DNA from: a virus | Length of the DNA stretch: 25,293 nucleotides | Strand: one strand, 5' to 3' | Virus record (IMG/VR): IMGVR_UViG_3300025645_000414 | Location: 1-25,293 of that record | Part shown: positions 20,076-25,293 of the stretch, piece after piece | Layout of the letters: each line of letters starts with the position of its first letter | Position numbering within the stretch: the stretch's first letter is position 1 | Position numbers and translations under genes: made by a program | Notes under the pieces: generated by a model | What the model was told of the DNA's origin: nothing | The model's database searches: none | The model's input: the letters and a program-made list of their open reading frames with translations, nothing else

Positions 20076-22573
20076 TTATTTGTATTGCTATTATTCGGCC
20101 CCATCAAGTTTTTTCCGACATCAGCAAGAATTTTTGCAGTATCCAGAACCTGTTTTTTGCTGGCGTCTTCCTTACGCTGCTGAGACTCAAGAGATTCTTG
20201 CGCTATTTGAACGCCTAAACGCGCACCTTCCATTCTTTCTTGAGACTTGATTCTGATAAGCTCCGTCTCCTGACGCATCTGAGCTTCTTTCATCTTAGCT
20301 ACCATCCGGGCTGTATCGGTCTGAGCCTTACGCTCAAGATCAGCCGCTTCAAGCTGAAGCTCTTGCTGCTGCAACTGGAATACAGGATCATTAAGTTTTT
20401 CCTGATTCTCTCGCATTTGCTCTTCCATAACATCTTTGCGGAACAGTCGATCAGACGCTTCAGCCACAAGACGAGACAACTTGACTTCAACATCCTCTGG
20501 AAGCGGCTCGTTCTCAGGCGGCAATTCTACACCAAGCTCTTTCTCGATTTCTCTGCGATACTTGTAGCCGAGATGCTCTTGAATGTGGGCTGCCATAGCT
20601 GCCTGTATCGTTCCCGCCATAGGGCTTTGACCAACAAGCTGTTGTATCTTCGGGTCTTGAATTGCATTCATATGAATTTGAATATGAGAATCGTGATCTT
20701 GATAAGAGAACGCTTTAAGTGGTTTGCCGTTCAATACGTCCATATTCTCAGAGACTGGATCACGCGGGGTAGCATCCTCGGACAAGGGAATAATTGAATC
20801 CGCGTCTTGGATGCCCAACACATCAAGCATCTGGCGATGAAGCTCAGGAAGATCATACATCTGTGGCGCTTGCTGAGATAGCTGCAACGCAGCCTGATAC
20901 TGCATAATCCTCTGGCTCATGGTGGATGCGTTGGGATCGCTGACAGGAATAATGTCCAACCTACCGTCAAAATCCTCCGCTTTAACTACGTCATCATCTG
21001 ACTCGTACTCATAGTTCTGGTCTGCCCCAAAGTCATGAACAAGATCAGAAATGAGCACAAACTCACGCTTCATAGAAGCATGAAGTCGGGCCTGAATTGC
21101 AGTCATAACTTTCATTGACCGCTCAATAAGAGCAAGCGTTGTTCCGACAGGAGCATCTTGCTTCATGTCTGCCAGCTTTAGATCGGTCAGAGATGCGAAA
21201 CGGCGACCCTCTTCGACAAGCTCACCAAGCATCTGGTGCAGGACATTACTGGGTTCTTTGTACGGAAGGAAAGTTATGTTGTCCTTAATGGCACCGCCGG
21301 GAACGTCAACGTCACGGAACTCACCCGGCATAATTGGCGTATCGTCGCCTTTGATTCTGAGTCCGCGAGACTTCAGGCCGCCCGGAAGGTTTGCAAGAGT
21401 ACCAGCGTCAATAAGCTGACGCATGAGAGATGTTGCACTTTTTGCGATACCTCCAATTAAATGGATTAGACCAAAGCCGTAGAACCCAAGACCCGGCATA
21501 TACTGATAATGCACAAAGTGCATACGCTTGGTTTTCTGCTCGTCATCCTCGTACCAGTTGCGGCGAATGGACAGGATTTCATTATTTGATCGAAGAATAG
21601 TTACAACGTAAGGAAGCGCGATTTCAGTTGGTTCTCCATCTTCCCCAACATCCTCATACCCCGAAAGGTCAAGATCGACATGAATTTCAAGAACCTGATG
21701 ACGGGTATCTGAGCTTCCTGTTGAGCTTTCTCCCTCTAGCTCGTCGTACTTTTCCTGAATGTCAGTATCAAAGTCAGGAGCGTTGCCAATCTTCATCTCG
21801 CGGTAAAGACCCGCTACCTGCAACTTCCTGATCTCGTTTGATGTCTTCCGCATGATGTGCGTGTACCGCTCTGCGGTCAGAAGATCAGACGCCCCGTAGC
21901 TAACAACAAAATCTTCTGCGGGAACGAAAGACGTACATATGCGCCCCATAGAAGCATCGTAATAAACTTTTTTGAACGCAGAACCGGCTAGAGGGAGGCT
22001 GAAGAGTAACTGCTCCATCTCTGGCCTGTACTCAGTCATTTTGTCTGTCAAAAGAAAATTCATGTAGTCCCGCACTCGATGGGACTGTTTTTCTTTCTCA
22101 TCGGTCATCTTGCCGAGAATTTTTGTTTTTACCGGACCTGAGGCTGGAAACACTTCCATAATCGCCTGAGACTGAAAGCGCACAATCGCTTCAGTAAGAA
22201 TTGGATGATACACACCACAAGCACCCGGCCAAGGTGTTGTCCTGTCATCAATGTTCAAACCGAGTAGGTCTAACCCCTCGACATATGTTTTCGCCCAATC
22301 AGAACGCGAGTCTTTGTCAGATTCAAAATCTCCAATAAGATTAGAGGCAAGTGACCGAAGCTCGTCTTCCTCCATGTGCTCTGCGAGGTTAGAATCGTGA
22401 TCCTGCGGTAGTATGTCTTCAGTCTGAGGATCGAAATCAATAATTACGCCACCCTCTTCGGTGGAAATGGCAACTGCTTCAGGATTGACAATCGCAACCT
22501 CAACTTCTTGAGCGTTGGTGTCAGGGTCCATTAATTCGATTTCGCTCTCTTCAAGTTTTTTTTCAATAGCCAT
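20066..22573 (-). CDS. Portal protein, P22-like family (835 aa)
   Basis: The dodecameric portal forms the DNA entry channel at one head vertex and docks the terminase and later the adaptor. The ATG at 22573 has AGGA 7 bases upstream. After an acidic N-terminus, residues about 95-165 contain LDLLGLNIDDRTTPWPGACG followed by VYHPILTEAIVRFQSQAIME and FPASGPVKTKILG. The central part includes FVPAEDFVVSYGASDLLTAE and GFYGFGLIHLIGGIAKSATS. These are hallmarks of the large portal family I associate with P22-like and marine podovirus-like phages. Residues about 665-820 form a Gln/Glu/Arg-rich coiled coil (QQQELQLEAADLERKAQTD), possibly the P22-type barrel. The position after terminase supports the call. 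Confidence 0.9.
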   Translation of the reverse strand: MAIEKKLEESEIELMDPDTNAQEVEVAIVNPEAVAISTEEGGVIIDFDPQTEDILPQDHDSNLAEHMEEDELRSLASNLIGDFESDKDSRSDWAKTYVEGLDLLGLNIDDRTTPWPGACGVYHPILTEAIVRFQSQAIMEVFPASGPVKTKILGKMTDEKEKQSHRVRDYMNFLLTDKMTEYRPEMEQLLFSLPLAGSAFKKVYYDASMGRICTSFVPAEDFVVSYGASDLLTAERYTHIMRKTSNEIRKLQVAGLYREMKIGNAPDFDTDIQEKYDELEGESSTGSSDTRHQVLEIHVDLDLSGYEDVGEDGEPTEIALPYVVTILRSNNEILSIRRNWYEDDEQKTKRMHFVHYQYMPGLGFYGFGLIHLIGGIAKSATSLMRQLIDAGTLANLPGGLKSRGLRIKGDDTPIMPGEFRDVDVPGGAIKDNITFLPYKEPSNVLHQMLGELVEEGRRFASLTDLKLADMKQDAPVGTTLALIERSMKVMTAIQARLHASMKREFVLISDLVHDFGADQNYEYESDDDVVKAEDFDGRLDIIPVSDPNASTMSQRIMQYQAALQLSQQAPQMYDLPELHRQMLDVLGIQDADSIIPLSEDATPRDPVSENMDVLNGKPLKAFSYQDHDSHIQIHMNAIQDPKIQQLVGQSPMAGTIQAAMAAHIQEHLGYKYRREIEKELGVELPPENEPLPEDVEVKLSRLVAEASDRLFRKDVMEEQMRENQEKLNDPVFQLQQQELQLEAADLERKAQTDTARMVAKMKEAQMRQETELIRIKSQERMEGARLGVQIAQESLESQQRKEDASKKQVLDTAKILADVGKNLMGPNNSNTNNSG

Positions 22574-22619
22574 AAATTTATCCTTTAGGGATCAATACTA
22601 GTTAAGGCAGATTTATTGC

Positions 22620-24110
22620 TCAATAGTAATCTGCCTTCATGCGCGGGATGAACTCGTCGTCTTCATCGGAGTCTACTCGGACAAAGCCCCCCTGCCTAAA
22701 CCTCAATAAAGCCTGAGTGCTGCTATCAACCAAGTCATCATGAGCGCCCACCGGGAAAGCAGCAAACTCTTCGATCACTTCTTCGGCCCAAGAAGTTTGA
22801 GGTGTCCAAACCACGCCAGATGCAAAAAGATCACTTACTGCGTTTACTCGTGCAATCTTATCATTGCCACGCGAGGGAGTGAACTCACCAATGGGCATAC
22901 CCATTTGGCGTAACTCGAATATCAGAGGAGTACCCGCTGCTTTTGCCTCTACGATACAGGCGTCAGGCTCCCACTCGTTGTACATCTTATACGCTACGCT
23001 TTTAAGTTCCGGGAACTCCATTCTTTCTTTGAAGGCGTCTAAAAGAATAATGTTAGCGCCATCATCCTCATCGTAAAAAACACCCCACGTAGTACATGCT
23101 GAATAGTCAGCGCGTTCGTGTTTGAGAAAAGCCGTGTCCCAAGACTGGATTACAAACTCACAATTAGGTGGATTCTTATGCTCCCAAGGCCTCCACCATT
23201 CTCTCTTGATGATCGCGTTCTCTTCCGCAGTCGGGTCTTGCTGGTACTGGGCAGACCACTTGGAAGAAGGAAGTTCCGCTTTCAGCTTTTCTAATTCTTC
23301 CTTAGACCAAAACTCAGGCCAAAGAGGATTACCAGATGGCATGATTGCGGGAAGCTGAATGACCTCCCACTCATCACTGCCGTCTCTTTGCTGGGATGCT
23401 TTTAGTATCTGACCAGCCAAATCTCTTTGGTGCCATCGGGTCATAACAATTACGATTGCGCCACCCGGCTGTAATCGCTGGCGAGGTCCTGATGTGTACC
23501 ACTCGTACACAGGGTCAAACACAGAAGCATCAGGCGATCTCGCTTCTTGTTCACTGTGCGGATCGTCGATGATTAGAAGATCAGCGCCTTTACCAGTCAC
23601 AGCACCACCAACACCAATAGCGAAGTACTCTCCCCCTTTGTTGGTGTTCCAACGACCCGCCGCCTTTGAATCCTGACGCAGAGCGACATCCTTGAAGACT
23701 GACTTGAAGTCATCGTCGCCCACGAGGTTTCGGACTTTTCGGCCAAAGCCAACAGCGAGTTCTGCTGTGTGGGCAGTTTGAATAACTTTCTTCTCGGGGT
23801 ATCTGCCCAAGAACCATGCCGGAAGCAGATAGCTGGCAAATTCAGATTTGGTATGTCGGGGAGGCATGTTGATGATCAGGCGTTTTAGTTCGCCATTACA
23901 AACACGCTCAAATGCTTTAGCCATAATCTCATGATGGCTGCCACCAATAAAGGCAGGCCACATCTGTCGAACAAATTTTAGATACTCGTTTTGTGCGGAC
24001 TCGCGTTTTGTCGCTGAGTCTAAATCCTGCAACAGGCGAAGTATCTCTGCCTGTTCTTCATGCGGTAGTGAAGAAACCTGACTAAGATAGTTTTGAAGCT
24101 GTGCATCCAT
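22620..24110 (-). CDS. terL: Terminase large subunit (496 aa)
   Basis: This ATP-driven motor and nuclease packages DNA through the portal. The ATG at 24110 has GGAG 8 bases upstream. The ATPase half has a variant Walker A, MPPRHTKS, at residues 82-89. Walker B is LLIIDD at 178-183, and a coupling motif VIVMTRWHQRD follows at about 220-230. The C-terminal RNase H-like nuclease half has its acidic residues in IQSWDTAF (D325), IVEAKAAG (E388) and AHDDLVD (D458/D459/D462). The length and motif spacing match full-length TerL of the TIGR01630-type. No small terminase subunit is recognised in the window; it may lie upstream beyond the right edge, or one of the small upstream genes may serve. Confidence 0.96.
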   Translation of the reverse strand: MDAQLQNYLSQVSSLPHEEQAEILRLLQDLDSATKRESAQNEYLKFVRQMWPAFIGGSHHEIMAKAFERVCNGELKRLIINMPPRHTKSEFASYLLPAWFLGRYPEKKVIQTAHTAELAVGFGRKVRNLVGDDDFKSVFKDVALRQDSKAAGRWNTNKGGEYFAIGVGGAVTGKGADLLIIDDPHSEQEARSPDASVFDPVYEWYTSGPRQRLQPGGAIVIVMTRWHQRDLAGQILKASQQRDGSDEWEVIQLPAIMPSGNPLWPEFWSKEELEKLKAELPSSKWSAQYQQDPTAEENAIIKREWWRPWEHKNPPNCEFVIQSWDTAFLKHERADYSACTTWGVFYDEDDGANIILLDAFKERMEFPELKSVAYKMYNEWEPDACIVEAKAAGTPLIFELRQMGMPIGEFTPSRGNDKIARVNAVSDLFASGVVWTPQTSWAEEVIEEFAAFPVGAHDDLVDSSTQALLRFRQGGFVRVDSDEDDEFIPRMKADYY

Positions 24111-24148
24111 CTACTACGCTCCTCAAAAAGGAAAGGACGCAAGAAGCG

Positions 24149-24170
24149 CCCTTTCCCGGTGCGTAAAGGG
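24149..24170 (-). other. Hairpin in the leader of the terminase gene
   Basis: CCCTTT and AAAGGG flank a 10-base loop as a perfect 6-bp stem. A second, longer-range inverted repeat pairs CCGGTGC (24156-24162) with GCACCGG (24198-24204). The two overlap and could be alternative structures. There is no T-run at the expected place on the minus strand, so a simple terminator is unlikely. Confidence 0.4.
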
Positions 24171-24229
24171 GAACTTGCACGGGTATCGGGCACCCCGGCA
24201 CCGGCCCACCATAAAGATGGAACGATCAT

Positions 24230-24257
24230 ATAATATATGAAGGTCGATATAATTCAA
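24230..24257 (-). promoter_or_regulatory. Candidate sigma-70-type promoter for the head operon
   Basis: On the minus strand TTGAAT (24252-24257) and TATTAT (24230-24235) are separated by 16 bases in an AT-rich stretch of the largest gap in the window (24111-24279). It would transcribe the terminase and everything after it, giving a leader of about 110 bases before the terminase ATG. Both boxes are imperfect matches to TTGACA and TATAAT, and AT-rich phage gaps give such matches by chance. Confidence 0.4.
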
Positions 24258-24279
24258 TGCTAAAGAACCCAAGAAGACA

Positions 24280-24888
24280 TCAGTAGTTGAACGTCACAAA
24301 ATTTGAATTAGACCATTCGTATGCGAGTTCAATGTCCTGAGGGTCGTTGCGGTCGTATCGCCCCCATGCTTCGGTGCTCACCTCTCCGCTGGAGATCAGG
24401 CTCTTCAAGCTCTTTTTTTCTGCACGATCATCACTGAGCCAATACTTTTCGTAGGCAGGGGAACTTTTGGGAGCGTTTATATACATCCACCCAGCCCTGT
24501 CTTGCCATCCAACTACAAGAAATGCGGGTACATTCTTTTTCTCTGAAAGATTGATCAGAGCATCGCACTTCATCTTCGAGAGCTTGTAGGTCGCATAATC
24601 ACCGTATCGCGGCTTTCTTTTTTTGACTTCGACAAGTGCAAGAGGTTCGCTATCCGGCACACGAATAACGCCTCCTGAATCAAGCCTCACGAAAAGGGGC
24701 TTCTTCATTACAAAATCATATGAAACAGTCTTCCCTGTCTGATCAAATAGTACATGACCCTTTTCACGCTTGCCGTCTTCGCCTGTGCTTTTATCGTCCA
24801 CCGTCCAAACAACAAACTGTTTGTGAAAGGCGTCAACAACTTTGACCTCATGCTTTGCATCATTATCTGTCTGATAGAGGGGCCTCAA
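24280..24888 (-). CDS. PD-(D/E)XK nuclease-like protein (202 aa)
   Basis: The start is TTG at 24888, overlapping the upstream stop (TTGA), with AAGGGG 6 bases upstream; the next in-frame Met is residue 61. The nuclease core is suggested by an N-terminal helix with E14, then SYDFVMKK with D58. The strand ALVEVKKRK has E87 and K89 (the E-x-K pair), followed by a helix TYKLSKMKCDALINLSEKK and a strand PAFLVVGW. This order matches Holliday-junction-resolvase/VRR-type folds. The C-terminus after about residue 150 is unassigned. Possible roles are trimming of packaged DNA, junction resolution before packaging, or host DNA degradation. The fold call is by motif only and the role is inferred. Confidence 0.72.
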   Translation of the reverse strand: MRPLYQTDNDAKHEVKVVDAFHKQFVVWTVDDKSTGEDGKREKGHVLFDQTGKTVSYDFVMKKPLFVRLDSGGVIRVPDSEPLALVEVKKRKPRYGDYATYKLSKMKCDALINLSEKKNVPAFLVVGWQDRAGWMYINAPKSSPAYEKYWLSDDRAEKKSLKSLISSGEVSTEAWGRYDRNDPQDIELAYEWSNSNFVTFNY

Positions 24889-25112
24889 GACTTGCCCCTT
24901 AACGATGCCCAGACTTCAGGCGGGTAAATACTCCTCGCACGACCCGGAGGGGTATAGAGAAATCCATCGTCTGTGAGCGAACGTATAATTCTGTAAGCAT
25001 TAGATGGATGCGTTCCCATCCCATTTGCTATCTCCCTGTACGAAGGCGAGTGGTTATTTTTCTCCCAGAATTTTCTCACGAAGCTCAGAACCTGCTGTTG
25101 TCGTTTTGTCAA
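24885..25112 (-). CDS. LexA-like winged-helix DNA-binding protein (75 aa)
   Basis: The pattern MTKRQQQVLSFVRKFWE, then SPSYREIANGMG and HPSNAYRIIRSLTDDGFL followed by a basic wing (PPGRARSIYP) matches the N-terminal DNA-binding domain of LexA. The C-terminal autopeptidase of LexA is absent; the protein simply ends WASLRGKS. The TTG at 25112 is preferred because GGAGG lies 9 bases upstream. A GTG at 25121 would add three residues but directly abuts that GGAGG. Either start leaves a 59-68 base overlap with the upstream gene. It could regulate phage late genes or occupy host LexA-type operators; no target site was identified. The HTH fold is fairly sure, the role is not. Confidence 0.78.
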   Translation of the reverse strand: MTKRQQQVLSFVRKFWEKNNHSPSYREIANGMGTHPSNAYRIIRSLTDDGFLYTPPGRARSIYPPEVWASLRGKS

Positions 25113-25293
25113 ACCACTCACCCTCCAATTCTAGAATGTAGACAGGCTTACTGCTGGTGACGGCCCATCCTATCTCTTCAGCAACGCCGGGACTGTCTTG
25201 CCAACCCGTAAGGGCAGCCACTGCCATCACATCGGCATTCTTGAAAAACTCAGCATCACGCCTCATCCACCATTCCTTGGGATGCTCGGGTAC
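25054..25293 (-). CDS. DUF1937-like protein, C-terminal 79 residues (start beyond the right edge)
   Basis: The frame is open to the window edge, so an internal ATG at 25266 need not be the start. The visible part reads VPEHPKEWWMRRDAEFFKNA, then DVMAVAALTGWQDSPGVAEE, IGWAVTSSKPVYIL and a polar tail. The D-x-M ... GW-x2-SPGV-x2-E-x3-A ... KPVYIL pattern resembles DUF1937/DUF4406 proteins, which share a nucleoside 2-deoxyribosyltransferase-like fold. Enzymatic activity is not established for those families and the catalytic N-terminal part is not visible here. The last 59-68 bases overlap the LexA-like gene in a different frame, longer than any other overlap in the window. Confidence 0.65.
   Translation of the reverse strand, partial: VPEHPKEWWMRRDAEFFKNADVMAVAALTGWQDSPGVAEEIGWAVTSSKPVYILELEGEWFDKTTTAGSELREKILGEK

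Noticed and set aside
20240-20797. Plus-strand open frame of 185 codons opposite the portal gene
   Set aside because: Antisense to the portal coiled-coil region, with biased composition and no domain.
24121-24210. Possible tRNA or small RNA in the terminase leader
   Set aside because: The inverted repeats do not fit a cloverleaf and no T-arm or anticodon arm could be found.

Overview
The window is the virion-morphogenesis half of a tailed double-stranded DNA phage. Every credible gene lies on the minus strand, so the genes read from high to low coordinates. They are packed with 1 to 17 base overlaps (ATGA, TAATG, TGATG, TAGTG junctions) and mostly have clear Shine-Dalgarno (SD) sequences. 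I see no integrase, tRNA, CRISPR array, insertion sequence or rRNA. The head and tail genes (large terminase, P22-like portal, Mu gpT-like capsid protein, SU10-type adaptor, P22 gp10-like nozzle) point to a short-tailed phage (podovirus-like). Several small families here (the Lys/Arg-rich proteins, the GSVTV-repeat proteins, the LamG/SPRY-like fibre) are ones I associate with uncultured marine phages. A proteobacterial, perhaps alphaproteobacterial, marine host is therefore an inference and not proven.

Layout in transcription order. (1) 25293-24280: a truncated DUF1937-like gene, a LexA-like winged-helix protein without a peptidase domain, and a PD-(D/E)XK nuclease-like protein. (2) 24279-24111: a structured 169-base gap with a candidate promoter. 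(3) 24110-16485: packaging and head genes, namely terminase large subunit, portal, a small TTG-start protein, a GroES-like co-chaperonin, scaffold, two unidentified head-region proteins and the major capsid protein, closed by a strong terminator-like hairpin. (4) 16402-15239: two probable head-surface proteins separated by a second GC-rich hairpin. (5) 15227-13610: a run of five small, very basic proteins with one acidic protein among them; the last basic protein (46 residues, three KKKMMMRGGT repeats) is easily missed. (6) 13605-10763: head-tail connector genes and small conserved structural proteins. (7) 10678-5985: a repeat-containing fibre, a 954-residue multi-lectin fibre and a tail-assembly-chaperone-like protein. 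(8) 5985-3144: five consecutive genes for membrane or exported proteins. (9) 3113-1: nozzle protein, a small accessory protein and the start of a larger virion protein that leaves the window.

The most unusual single element is a perfect 16-base palindrome, TGTTTCACGTGAAACA, at 3128-3143. It equals the bacterial chromosomal parS consensus bound by ParB and fills the gap between the membrane-gene island and the nozzle gene. Other notable points are a fibre repeat whose two copies are identical in protein but differ at most codons, the co-chaperonin embedded in the head operon, the basic-protein cassette, and one C-terminal GSVTV motif shared by three separate tail-region genes.
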